Shown here: in pieces, positions 1 through 10,139 of the stretch
How the letters are laid out: each line of letters starts with the position of its first letter
How positions within the stretch are numbered: position 1 is the stretch's first letter
DNA from: Chromera velia
Lineage: Eukaryota > Sar > Chromeraceae
Assembly (NCBI GenBank): GCA_018398765.1
Contig: JAHBMJ010004490.1
Coordinates: 17,140-57,139 of the forward strand
Direction of reading: 5' to 3'
DNA length: 40,000 bases
The notes under the pieces: generated by a model
The model's database searches: none
Seen by the model: the letters and a program-made list of their open reading frames with translations, nothing else
Told to the model about the DNA's origin: nothing
Position numbers and translations under genes: made by a program

Positions 1-59
1 AGAGAACGAAAGAGCAAGGGGGGCCGGGAGGGGGGAAGGAAGGAAGGAAGAAAGAAAGC

Positions 60-715
60 AAGGGGGCTGGTTATATCCAGTCACCCTGGTCTTTCTTTCC
101 CTCCTGTCGGTCTCCCTGAGGGGCTGGTTATATCCAGTCACCCTGGTCTTTCTTTCCCTCCTGTCGGTCTCCGTGAGGGGCTTTTTCCAAGGGGCTGGGT
201 GCTTCCGATCGCCTTTCCTACCCTTTTTTCCTTTTCGTTTCTTCCAAGGGGTCCGATGCTTCCGATCGCCCTTTCTGCCTTTCCTTCCTTTTTGTTTCTG
301 CTAAGGGGTCGGACGCTTCCGATCGCCCTCTCGCTGGCCTGTTGTCTCCTCCTTTCTTTCGTTCTTTATAAGGGGCCGGCGCTGACCTGTCGCCTCCTCT
401 TTCTTTCTCGTTCTCCTGAGGGTCCGGCGCTGGCCTGTCGTCTCCTCCTTTCTTTCGTTTTTCATGAGGGGCCAGCGCTGGCCTGTCGCCTCCTCTTTCT
501 TTCTCTTTCTCCTGAGGGACCGGCGCTGGCCTGTCGTCTCCTCCTTTCTTTCGTTCTTTATGAGGGGCCGGCGCTGGCCTGTTGCCTCCTCTTTCTTTCT
601 CTTTCTCCTGAGGGACCGGCGCTGGCCTGTACTCTGCTCCTTTCTTTCGTTCTTCATGAGGGGCCGGCGCTGGCCTGTCGCCTCTTCCTTCTTCCGGTCA
701 TCCTTTTTTTCAATG
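60..715. repeat. 48/56-bp GC/CT-rich minisatellite
   Basis: A tandem array. From about 377 to 665 the core CGGCGCTGGCCTGT recurs at 377, 425, 473, 521, 569, 617 and 665, an exact 48-bp spacing, with two alternating subtypes that end CTCCTGAGGG or TTCATGAGGG. Upstream the same family continues with a longer period of about 55-57 bp (cores near 67, 124, 195, 251 and 303). Because 48 is 16 codons, frames on both strands stay open through the array. I read those frames as a by-product of the repeat, not as genes. Confidence 0.9.
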
Positions 716-1483
716 CTGACTCACCTCGTCTTTCTTCTTCCTCTCTGTTGTCTCATTGTGTGGCTGGGTATATCCAGTCACCTCGTCTTTCTCCTTCCTT
801 TCTCGTCCTATCTTTCCTCCTTCCGCCTGACTATGCTTCTTTGGCTGACTGCATCTCTCTGGTTGAGTGCACCTCATTTGGTGCAGGCTATTTGTTTGGT
901 GTCTTCCTGACTGGCTGTGCGGTCCATCAGCTTACTTGGCAGAAGGTGTCGACCCGCGTTCCCGGGCCGGGGTACTGGATCGATCTCGCTTCTCCTTGGC
1001 GAGCACGTCCAGCACAGACTGGTCCCCCTCCTCAATCAGAACGCTCATAGGTCTGGGACAGTAGAGAAAATCGTCTGGGGCTCATCCGTTCAGTTGGAAG
1101 GGGGGGCTGTTGTTCCCTTTGTTAGTCTACTGTTCACACACGAGGGAGGGAGTGTATCTTTATCCCTCGTAGCACGTGCACGCCTTAGGGGGCTGTCTCG
1201 CTGTTGTGGAAGGATTTCTACAGGTCCGGGGCCTTGAGGAAAATTGCCGGGGATGGTTCCTGTGGCCCTCTTGGGCGGGAGACTGACTGTTGTTTCTGTG
1301 ATTTTCCCTTTTTCTCAAGCAACACTCAATCTCTGCGAGCCTGGTGTCATTTTCAGCCGTTTTCCCACCGTTTTGCGCACGAATTTCCCGATAGAGAACG
1401 GCCGAGAAAGAAGACACATCTGCCTCATGATCTACGTATGTTCACCTGGCTGATCTAAGTAAACGGAAGCAAGCTTTTTGTGA
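716..1483. other. spacer with no recognisable gene
   Basis: CT-rich decay of the minisatellite up to about 830 (a further copy of its TATATCCAGTCACC segment lies near 768), then mixed sequence. Several short overlapping frames exist on both strands, but none shows a domain, conserved motif or convincing splice boundary. Confidence 0.5.
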
Positions 1484-2071
1484 AGCAAGCTCTTTGGAAA
1501 AATCGGGAAGAAGTCATATCAGACCTCCCAGTGCAGAGCCATCAGTAAAAAAGAGTGGGAAGACAGGCTGCAGAGCAGTAAAGCGAATTTCAGGTGCTTC
1601 CAGACTGCAGAAGCGCCTTGCCTTTATCGCAGTAGCAGGAGACGGGACTTTGTTAAGGAAAAGCAGTCTCCTTCAGAATTTCACTCTAGGTCACAGGTTG
1701 TCAGACCGCCGCGAATCGCCGCGATCCCTACAAAACTGTATGAGACAATTTATGGGAACCACTATCACCTTGGGATTTTGGAATGCTCTCAGGCCATGGA
1801 GAGCGCGGAGACAGTGCACGTCGCGTCGTTGCGCAGTGCATCAGACGCGTCTCTCGAATCGCCCCTGATATCGGTACGGAGAGGGGTACCGTGCGTATCC
1901 CCTCCAGACCGACCTTCCACCACCACCGCCCTCCTATTTGAACGTGCGTCAGGGTACTTGACCAGCCCGCCGCCACCACCGCCACGTCAGGGGACCCTTT
2001 ATGACACGTGGAGTCGATTTTCTCTAGTGGAAGATTCGTTCATACATATGTGTATGCATGTGCATGACTGA
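1484..2071 (+). CDS. possible coding exon of unknown function
   Basis: One frame is open for about 195 codons after a TGA at about 1481 and ends at a TGA at 2069-2071. It has no ATG until about 1799, so if real it is an internal or terminal exon. AG acceptors with pyrimidine-containing tracts lie near 1520 and 1530 (CATATCAG, CCTCCCAG). The product is mixed and protein-like in composition, with a KKEWEDRLQSS segment, a YETIYGNHY segment, a Ser/Pro-rich stretch and a run of six prolines. I recognise no domain. A competing frame on the same strand (from 1494) is less protein-like. Transcript evidence would decide; the upstream exons are not visible here. Confidence 0.3.
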   Translation, partial: SKLFGKIGKKSYQTSQCRAISKKEWEDRLQSSKANFRCFQTAEAPCLYRSSRRRDFVKEKQSPSEFHSRSQVVRPPRIAAIPTKLYETIYGNHYHLGILECSQAMESAETVHVASLRSASDASLESPLISVRRGVPCVSPPDRPSTTTALLFERASGYLTSPPPPPPRQGTLYDTWSRFSLVEDSFIHMCMHVHD

Positions 2072-2571
2072 CCTTCATCACTGCATGGCTTCATATATAT
2101 AGTACATATTCATATATAGACATATTAATACATCTTCAAGGTGTAGGAGGGGCAATTAAGCTCAACATCTAATCGAGCATCCATTCTGCTCTCGCTGTCG
2201 TTGTCTTCCGGCTTGCTTCGCCAGCACTTGTGCATACCTGTGCAGAGCGTTCATGTTTTGGGTCGTACATACATATTTCCATATACAGACCTTCTTCACC
2301 TCATGTAAGCAGCTTCAACTGAAATTCTGGACCGTGAAACTTCCCCCGTGCTGAGAACCAAGAGTCTTTGGCCTCAAAGACGATCCCTACTTTGTGCTGT
2401 TCTCTAGGCTGTTCTCGACCATGCGTCTGCATGGATCAAGACCTGTAAGGCCGGAAGGACGCTGAGAGGGCCAAATCTGCCTCCCTGTGCCTGCCCACCT
2501 CACTGTCTATCAGTCAGTTAGTCCGCCTGTCTATGTGTCTGCTCTGCGTGTGTATGTTTGCTTATTTTTTT
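2072..2571. other. spacer
   Basis: AT-rich stretch with TATATA motifs near 2090-2125, then unremarkable sequence. No gene seen. Confidence 0.5.
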
Positions 2572-2646
2572 GTTTGCTTGCTGACTTGCTTGCTTGCCTG
2601 CCTGCCTGCCTGCCTGCCTGCCACCCTCCCTTCCTCCCTTCCTCTG
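2572..2646. repeat. (TTGC/TGCC)n microsatellite
   Basis: Consecutive TTGC then TGCC tetranucleotides, followed by CCTTCCTCC-type imperfect units. Confidence 0.9.
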
Positions 2647-2831
2647 TACCTCCCTCCCTGCATTATTCCGAGCTGGCTGCCATTGTTAGCATTGCTCCTA
2701 GCAAATTGTGCAAAGACAAGAATGAGCAGGCACAAGATACATGGCCCAGTCCCCCTCGATCGAGAGTGGCATCAGCATCTCTGCACATTTTCACCTTCTG
2801 CCTGCAGGTGCCTGGTGGGGGGTTTAAGGTG

Positions 2832-3006
2832 TCAGCCTGTTAGTCAGCCAGCCAGTCAGTCCACCAGTCAGTAACCCGGTCAGTCAGCCACTCATCCAGT
2901 CGGTCAGTCAGCCACTCAGCCAGTCGGTCAGCAACTCCGCCAGCCAGTTAGTGAGGCAGCCAGGCAGTCACTCAGTCAGCCAGTCAGTCAGTCAGTCAGT
3001 CAGTCA
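2832..3006. repeat. imperfect (CAGT)n / (CAGC)n tetranucleotide repeat
   Basis: About 170 bp of CAGT, CAGC and CGGT units. It runs straight into the first copy of the 189-bp tandem repeat. Confidence 0.9.
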
Positions 3007-3007
3007 G

Positions 3008-4154
3008 GCGCATTTTGCAGGGAAAGGTGTAAGGCCGGAGCAAGTGAAGGGGATAAAGAGGTATACGGTGAAGGGCTTTCCAGCCCCAGTCTCATTCTCT
3101 CGCTCGCTCTCGTTCTAGAGTTATGCTTGCATCTCTATAGATTTTCTTAGTTCTCCGTGCAGGTGACTTGAGGGAGCATGAAGGTTTAAGCAGTGGGGAT
3201 GCTTTACAGGGAAAGTCGCTGGCCATGAGCTTTTGAAAGTTTTGGAGAGCTGCAACTTGGACGGCTTTTCACCTTCTGTCTCACTGTCCCACTCGTTCTC
3301 GTTCAAGAGATATGCTTGCATGTCTGCATATTTTCTTCCTTCTCCGTGCAGGTGACTTGAGGGTGCGTTGTTGTTTAAGCAGTGGGGGTGCTTTACAGGG
3401 AAAGTAGCTGGTCGTGAGCATTTGGAAGTTTTGAAGAGGTGTAGCTTACACAGCTTTTCTCCTTCTGTTTCACTGTTCCACCCGTTCTCGTTCAAGAGAT
3501 ATGCTTGCATGTCTGCATATTTTCTTCCTTCTCCGTGCAGGTGACTTGAGGGTGCGTTGTTGTTTAAACAGTGGGGGTGCTTTACAGGGAAAGTGGCTGG
3601 CCGTGAGCATTTAGAAGTTTTGGAGAGGTGCAGGTTGGACGGCTTTTCACCCCTAGTCTCATTATGCCACTCGTTCTCGTTCAAGAGGTATGCTTGCATG
3701 TCTGCATATTTTCTTAGTTCTCCGTGCAGGTAACTTGAGGGTGCGTTGTTGTTTATGCAGTGGGGGGGTTTTGCAGGGAAAGGTGTAAAACCAGAACAAG
3801 TGGGGGGGATAAAAAGGTACACAATGGAGGGCTTTGCACCCCCAGTCTCACTCTCTCACTCACTTTCGTTCAAGATCTATGCCTGCATCTCTATAGATTT
3901 TCTTAGTTCTCCGTGCAGGTGGCTTGAGGGTGCGTTGAGGTTTAAGCAGTGGGGGGGTTTTGCAGGGAAAGGTGTAAAACCAGAACAAGTAGGGGGGATA
4001 AGGAGGTACACAATGGAGGGCTTTGCACCCCCAGTCTCACTCTCTTACTTGCTCTCGTTCAAGATCTATGCCTGCATCTCTATAGATTTTCTTAGTTCTC
4101 CGTGCAGGTGACTTGAGGGTGCGTTGAGGTGCAAGCAGTGGGGGGGGGTTTGCA
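3008..4154. repeat. 189-bp tandem repeat, about six copies
   Basis: The sequence TTCTCCGTGCAGGTGACTTG (or a one-base variant) starts at 3151, 3340, 3529, 3718, 3907 and 4096, exactly 189 bp apart each time. Two subtypes occur: outer copies carry TGCAGGGAAAGGTGTAAAACC and the three central ones TTTACAGGGAAAGT. As 189 is 63 codons, the minus strand keeps a 233-codon frame (3121-3822) open across several copies, encoding a repeated His/Asn/Glu-rich peptide. No domain is recognisable in that peptide. Confidence 0.95.
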
Positions 4155-5072
4155 GGAACTGTACCGAATTAGAAGCTGAAATTAAGACAGTAAAGCCTTG
4201 TTACATGCATCTTTGATACTGTAAACAGGCTTTTCATTACTGAACAAAAAATACATAATGTAGTGGTATTGTTGTGCAGATTGAAAGTGAGGCTAGGATA
4301 ACTAGGTATAACCACCTTCTTTTTTAATTTGAAAAAATAAATATTCATAACTTTTAAACTAAAAGGAATTAGAAGGTAATATTGATAGGTTAAAGCCTTC
4401 TTACATACATCTTTGATACTGCAAACAGGCTTTTCAATACTAGAAAAAAAAATATGATGTAATAGTATTGTTATCCAGATTGAAAGTGAGGCTGGGATCA
4501 CTAGGTATAATCACCTTCACTTTTGATTTGAAAAAATAAATATTCATAACTTTTAAACTAAAAGGAATTAGAAGGTAATATTGATAGCGTAAAGCCTTGT
4601 TACATATATCTTTGATACTGTAAACAGGTATTTTGATACTAGATAAAAAATGTATAAAGTTATGTTACTAGTGTGTAGAATAAAAGTGAGGCTAGGATAA
4701 CTAGCTGTAACCACCTTCACTTTTAATTTAAAAAAATAAATATTCATAACTTTTAAACTAAAAGGAATTAGAAGGTAATATTGATAGGTTAGAGCCTTGT
4801 TACATACATCTTTGATACTGTAAACAGGCTTTTTAATACTAGAAAAAAAAATATGATGTAGTAGTATTGTTATCCAGATTGAAAGTGAGGCTGGGCAAAG
4901 GTGTTTAGTCACTTGTGATTAGAATATATTTAATTGTCCCATGAAGTGATTGAATGTGATTGAATAAAGTGATTAATTAGCCAAAGTCTGATTCTTACTA
5001 GTCTTTAATACCTTAGGTCATTCTAATGGTGCGTAGTTTTTTTTTTTAGGTTATAAAAATATTGCCACCCAA

Positions 5073-5645
5073 ATGGTCTCTTCAGGATTAGTTGCAGCTC
5101 AGCAAGCGCAGGCTGAACAGCTGGCCGGCCTCCCACAACCAAAGCGGAAGAGAGGTGAGACCACCGAGACGGGAAGCGAGGCTGCCGCCTCTTCTAGTTC
5201 TTCCTCTAGTATGGGAAGACCTCTCGCAGGTCTCGACGTCCCCCCCCCAGGGTTTGCGAACGATAACCTCGAGCATGGTGATATGATTGAGGTTCAATAC
5301 AAGTCAAGCTCAGGAATTGATCAGTCAGGAAAGCTGAAAGCGTGGGTCGCACCGCAAACCAAGCTTCCAATTGAAGATGCTGAAGAAGGAAGTCAGGAAG
5401 CAGGAGGAATCCTTCAGATTAGATGGATGGAAGGGATAGTGAATAGAAAAAACATGATAATATACTAAGACTGTGATAACCGAGGTTCATTCATCAGCAT
5501 GCGCGAAGTTGCGTGGTGGAAGGTGGTACAACGAGAAGCAGCAAGGCCCCCAAAGCCCGCACCAATTAGATCGGGCCCTAGTGCTCCAGTGCGGACTCAG
5601 TCTGGAGGTGCAAAAGTGAAGGGCCGCCCCCCGGCTAAAAGATGA
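5073..5645 (+). pseudogene. open frame inside the hAT-like element, broken by one TAA
   Basis: A frame starting with ATG at 5073 runs 131 codons to TAA (5466-5468) and continues in the same frame for 58 more codons to TGA at 5643-5645. The first part has a basic KRKR patch (about residues 26-29), a run of serines (about 40-46) and a mixed alpha/beta-like region. The part after the TAA keeps protein-like composition (a VAWWKVV segment, then a basic Pro-rich tail), so the two parts look like one protein of about 190 residues interrupted by a nonsense codon. No known domain is recognised. It is either element-encoded or captured from the host. A Gln codon changed to TAA, or a UAR=Gln reading, would explain the stop. 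Confidence 0.5.
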
Positions 5646-6069
5646 AATTTGAAAAGGGGGGCAACGACTCAACGAGTCTCAGTTGACGTCGATGTGTGCA
5701 TGTTTCTCTTATTTATATGCGTGTTTGCATGATTGATATCTACATTTATGTCTTTGCACTTTCAACCGCGTATTCATATAATATGTTATTTGCTAGTTTA
5801 ATAAGTTTATAAATGGTAAGATTCTATAAAATTTTAGTAACACTGTAACACAGTCTAGTATAGTAACTGTTACACTACTGCCTATTAACAGTGCCTAACA
5901 GCTAGATAGCCCCTGTTTATCTTTTTTAAAACCAATTTTTTATAGTTATAAACTGTATTAAAAAAAAAAAATCAAAAATGTAGCCCGGGGGCGGAGATAT
6001 ATTCCTGATTATATTACTTTTGAAGTGAGTAACTAGTGAATAAATATATTCCATGATTAAACACCTTTG
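5646..6069. other. AT-rich 3' part of the hAT-like element
   Basis: About 420 bp with no frame of note: AT-rich, with an A11 run near 5958 and short inverted stretches. It ends in the right terminal inverted repeat. Confidence 0.5.
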
Positions 6070-6295
6070 AGGCTGGGATCACTAAGTATAATAACCCTCA
6101 CTTTTGATTTAAAAAAATAAATATTCATAACTTTTAAACTAAAAGGAATTAGAAGGTGATATTAATAGAGTGAGGCCTTCTTACATGCATCTTTGATATT
6201 GCAAACAGACTTTCTAAAATTTGATAAAAACTTTAATGAAAACATACATAATTAATAGTATATTAATATTATGCACAGCTCAAAAATTGAAGGGT

Positions 6296-8106
6296 CTACA
6301 TTCTCATCCATGCAACTTTTTTGATTGGCCAGGAGCCTTCAGGAACGTCAAAAGCCCGCACAGAGAAAGCGGAAATCTCATACACGGGAGACTCTCTTTC
6401 CTTTACAATGCGAGTCATAGGCAATGCAGAAATACGACCACGCAAGCCTTCTTTCAAAAAACGGATAGGCTTCCTCACAGCTCCTTTCTTGCTCTGTGAC
6501 GCGCATGAGAGAACCATCCAGTAGGCGGTGGGGTCTGCACTCCCCATATCGTGAAAAATCACACCCAGCCCCACAGTACCAGGGGGCGGTGCTCCCACCT
6601 CACCAACTGGATTCAGCAATCCAGTGCTCTCATCATAGTGAGAAATCCACCGCCCCTTTTGAGACTGTGACTCCCCCCTCCACTTCTGACTCTGGCCAAA
6701 TTTTACTAGAACTCTGTCAGTCCTCTTGATTGCCTTCACAATTGCAATACCAACCCCCACAGCAATTTCCTGAAAGTTCTTTCCCGATACCTTCGCAACT
6801 GCATTTCTGATTGTCGAGAGCAGTGTAGTGAGAGGAGTCACGTCTGACTCCTCCGACCCCTCTTCCCCACCCCCCTCTCTCCCAAGTTCATCAACCCCCT
6901 GTGCAAGGGTCTTTGGGAATTTGCCCTCCTCCACTGCCTCTTCCACTTCCTTCCAACTCTCATCAACAAACCAAGCCTGATCTTTTATTTCCCAATCGTG
7001 GAAGTGTTCAACCAATTTTGAAACAAGAAGCCACTCGCTCACCCCCTCATCTTCGTCTTCTGGGATATCTCCACCTCCGAGGACGCCCACAGAAGTTTCT
7101 GCAGGCTGAGCCTCTTCCCCCCCCCCTCTGCCCACACTCCCTGTGCTTGTAGGAGCTTTGAGCCCCTGCTGGATATCAAAAACCTCTGCGAAGTGGTTCA
7201 TGTCTCTAAAAGACTCAATGAAGGGAGAAGGCTCAATACCCAAACGCTGGAACAGTCCTTTCATTACAAGATTCACCCAGTTAATCTGGGCGAGGACCTC
7301 TGAGGGGGAAAGCGGTTTCACCCCCCCCCCAACAGACTCCTTCATCATTTCGGAAACCTCGTCCTCAGTAGACTGGTACCCCATTCCCCTGTCTGCTTTG
7401 CCCCCCCTCTTCAAAATCGACAACGCCCTCTCCTTCCGGCGGAGTCGGGCAAAAAGCTGGACAAGCACTGCCATGGCGAACTCGCGACTCATCCCTAAGG
7501 AACGGAGAGTTCCGAAGAGGAACTCCAAGATGATTGTCATCGCGCGAGCCCCCCGGGGGACCCGCCCGAGAATGAACACTGCCCCAACATACGAGTTTCG
7601 CATGATCTTTCGGGTGATGGCAGCCCATCCTCTGATGGAATCCATGAGGAGGAAGCTCATCCACAGGCCTGTGATGTTCTCCGTTAGCGTTTCCTGCTTC
7701 GTGGGATCGAGGGTTGAAGACGACAAAACGACCATCTGCACAGAACGCAGGGCCAGCTGGAACAACAAAACAGGTAAAACCAAACGAGCGGGCGCATCAA
7801 CACGCGCCACTTTCTCTACGGATGCTGGCATTGCAAACACAAAGGGGGTGAAATCCGCCGTCATATCCTTCAAATTGAAACACCGCTCGTTGATTCCCGT
7901 CTCCCAGAGGAGCCCCGGATCGAGAGGCCAACCCTCACCGAATGAGAGAGTGCTTGTACCCCCAACAAAGTTTCTGTGAAGCCCCTGCAAACAATCAGAC
8001 AATAGATAAGGAGGAACTGTTTAATTCAAAAGTTTCAAAGAGATAAACAGACAGATAGATAGACAGACAGATACAAAAACAGACACAGACAGACAGACAA
8101 AGCTAG

Positions 8107-8141
<35 letters not shown>

Positions 8142-10139
8142 TGAGAAGACTGAAGAAAATTAACTTTCTCTCAATATTCCCTGACCAACCTTCACGCTGT
8201 GTGGACAGTCGTTGAACCAAATCACCGTGATTTCACCATGCAGGAACTGCGACAAATTCCTGGTGACGATCGGCAGGAGAAAAGAGTCACCATCAACGGT
8301 GACATGGAGGAGGGCGAAGCAAGGATGACGCGTCACCGCTTTTGTATGGAGAGCGAGATAGTCGTTCGGCTCTTTAACGGAAGGCTTAGTGTGGGGGAGG
8401 AGGTTAAGGACCTCTCGAACCATCACCTCCCCGTGGATGACAAGAACAGTCGCACACACGCTGTCAGCCAAGTACTTCAAGACACCCTTGTCCTTTGCAG
8501 TCTCCTAAATCGACTTGCCCTGCTCCGTGGGGACGCAGTGGTACCCGTAGGTGCCCCCCACGATGTAATCATCGTAGGGGACCTTCATCGCACTCTTCAA
8601 AAGAGTGGTGGAGTCGCTGAGAATGCCACACTCTCCTGGCTGCTCTTTTGTCAGTCCATGATGGGCTGCAATACTGTCCAGGGTGGTGACCAGTGCAGCG
8701 AGGATAGGCTCTTCTCCGAGAGTCGCAGGGGGAATGGGCACTTTCTCTGTGCCCCCCCACTTCTGATGGAGTCGGTACTCATGCCGCTCCGTGTGAGCAA
8801 CAAGATGCTTCTGAAGAAGCTTCCTGTAAGCAGCAGAATGAGCAGACACAGCAATGACAACTGTCTGCCACTCTTCCCCGAGCGGGGCTCGCTTGTTGCC
8901 AGAGAGCCTCTCTGTCAAACAGCGTGCCATCTGCAAAAAAGGATCTAAAAACTTTTTCTCCCTGTAGAGGTGCAAGAACTTGGCCAGGAAGGAGTCAGCG
9001 CTGATCTCCCCAATCTCGGCTTTCAACTTTTTGTTCTCCGAAAAGATCTTGCGATATTCCTCATGTGCCTCAATACGGTCTCGGAGCTTCTCGCAGGCCT
9101 CACGGTTATACCTATCGTAGTCTGACTGCTTGAAGGACTTGAACGACCAAATCTGGGCCTCCTCTTCTTCTGAGAACTCCACCATCACCCCCGCAAGGGG
9201 TCTCTGCACTTTGAATTCAAATGCGTTCTCAATGTTCATGAAGCGCATCAACCCCGTATACTGTTTCTGCACAGGACTCTCTACTCCCATCCCCTCCAGA
9301 ATGGAGCAGTCGCTACACTGCCACCAGACCATCCCAGAAGGGAGGTATTCTCTCACTTTAGTGAATGTATGATGACCCTCCTTATCAGTGGAAAGTGTCG
9401 TACAAGACTGTGTATGAATCTGCTTCCGAGCCCGAGCTATCTCTCCCCCCCATACAATCTTGAACTGGGCATCTTCTTGCTTGTGGTAGATCTGAAGAAT
9501 GTCAGTGTACTGCTCTTGTGCCTTCAAAGTCTTGAATCGTGCGGCCCCCATGCCCCGTACAAGGCATACCCCATGACAGGGGAGTGGCGTTGAGGGATGG
9601 TGAGAAACAGCGGAAGACAGAGACACAGCTGCAGAAGAGACGGCTGTGGCTTGTGCGGTCGGGGGACTCTGGGGGGCAAGAGGACCTGATTCAGGACCGG
9701 TTGCTGCTGTTGCTGCTGCTCCGGGTCCTGAAGAGACTCCCTGCACACGAGTCTGCTCAGAGACAGAAGGTGTGGCTTGGGAGGAAGCACTGGCAGACTG
9801 CTCGGTTTTCGCTTTTTTGTTCGGACCGGTCTGGACTTGTGTGAACTTCTTGATCCCCCCTTTTGGATTCTTCTTCAACTGCTGACTCTTCACCGCATGT
9901 GCGTGCTTCTTCCCATCATGGTCTTTCTCAAAGCCTGCGGTGCTGAATCCAGACTTTAAAGTGTAGAGGATCTCTTTCTTGTACTCGGCTGAACAGAGGT
10001 CGCACCTCAGAACATGCTTTCCTTGCTCATTGATTCCATGATACGACACTGAGCTATGCCACTTGTCCACAAACTCTTTCTTAAAGCCGAGGGGGAACCC
10101 CAAATAGTTCTCCCCGTTCTGGGAGCCCTGACTTTCCAT
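6296..10139 (-). CDS. BED/TTF-type zinc-finger protein, two exons, one in-frame TAG
   Basis: Exon 1 runs from ATG at 10139 down to 8190 and exon 2 from 7984 to TAG at 6296-6298. The intron (7985-8189, 205 nt) begins GTTGGT, ends TTTGCAG and joins the frames in phase 0; it holds GACA repeats. The product would be about 1212 residues. Near the N-terminus C46, C49, H74 and H79 form a C-x2-C-x24-H-x4-H finger like those at the start of hAT transposases and their domesticated relatives. Then follow a Ser/Ala/Gln-rich linker, a mixed region I do not recognise, and in exon 2 a hydrophobic helical region with acidic segments. No hAT catalytic or dimerisation motif is evident. A single TAG at 8505-8507 interrupts exon 1, but the frame continues cleanly after it, so this is a recent pseudogene, a sequencing error, or a recoded Gln. 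The gene ends just where the ~199-bp array begins. Confidence 0.6.
8035..8145. repeat. (GACA)n microsatellite in the zinc-finger gene intron
   Basis: Imperfect AGACAGAC and GATAGACA units fill the middle of the 205-nt intron of the minus-strand gene. On the coding strand this is a TCTG-type pyrimidine-rich tract upstream of the TTTGCAG acceptor. Confidence 0.85.

Larger units (their letters stand above)
4896..6069. mobile_element. hAT-like DNA transposon, 1174 bp, carrying one open frame
   Basis: Both ends are visible. The left end starts CAAAGGTGTTTAGTCA and the right end is the inverted TGATTAAACACCTTTG, with further similarity inside (GAATATATTTA on the left, its inverse on the right). 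The element is flanked by a perfect 8-bp direct repeat AGGCTGGG (4888-4895 and 6070-6077). An 8-bp target duplication and a terminus of the type YARNG are characteristic of the hAT superfamily. The target is a known sequence, a unit of the ~199-bp array, and excision restores its exact period. No full hAT transposase fits inside, so the element is non-autonomous or carries a captured gene. Confidence 0.85.
4155..6292. repeat. ~199-bp AT-rich tandem array, interrupted by a transposon
   Basis: The anchor ATATTCATAACTTTTAAACT begins at 4341, 4540, 4740 and 6121. The first spacings are 199 and 200 bp. The last is 1381 bp, but removing the 1174-bp element and one 8-bp target duplication leaves 199 bp, so the copy at 6070-6292 belongs to the same array. 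The array abuts the 189-bp array on the left and reaches to within a few bases of the stop codon of the minus-strand zinc-finger gene on the right. Confidence 0.9.

Noticed and set aside
199-1050. 283-codon plus-strand frame
   Set aside because: Most of it is the 48-bp minisatellite, whose period is a multiple of three and keeps frames open by chance.
3008-4154. Regular repeats considered as a CRISPR array
   Set aside because: The whole 189-bp unit is conserved with no unique spacers; this is a satellite in a eukaryotic genome.
4169-4912. Minus-strand frames of about 110 codons in the ~199-bp array
   Set aside because: Two near-identical AT-rich translations of the satellite unit with no domain.
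7143-7979. 278-codon plus-strand frame
   Set aside because: Lies antisense to exon 2 of the minus-strand zinc-finger gene; composition and splice sites support the minus strand.
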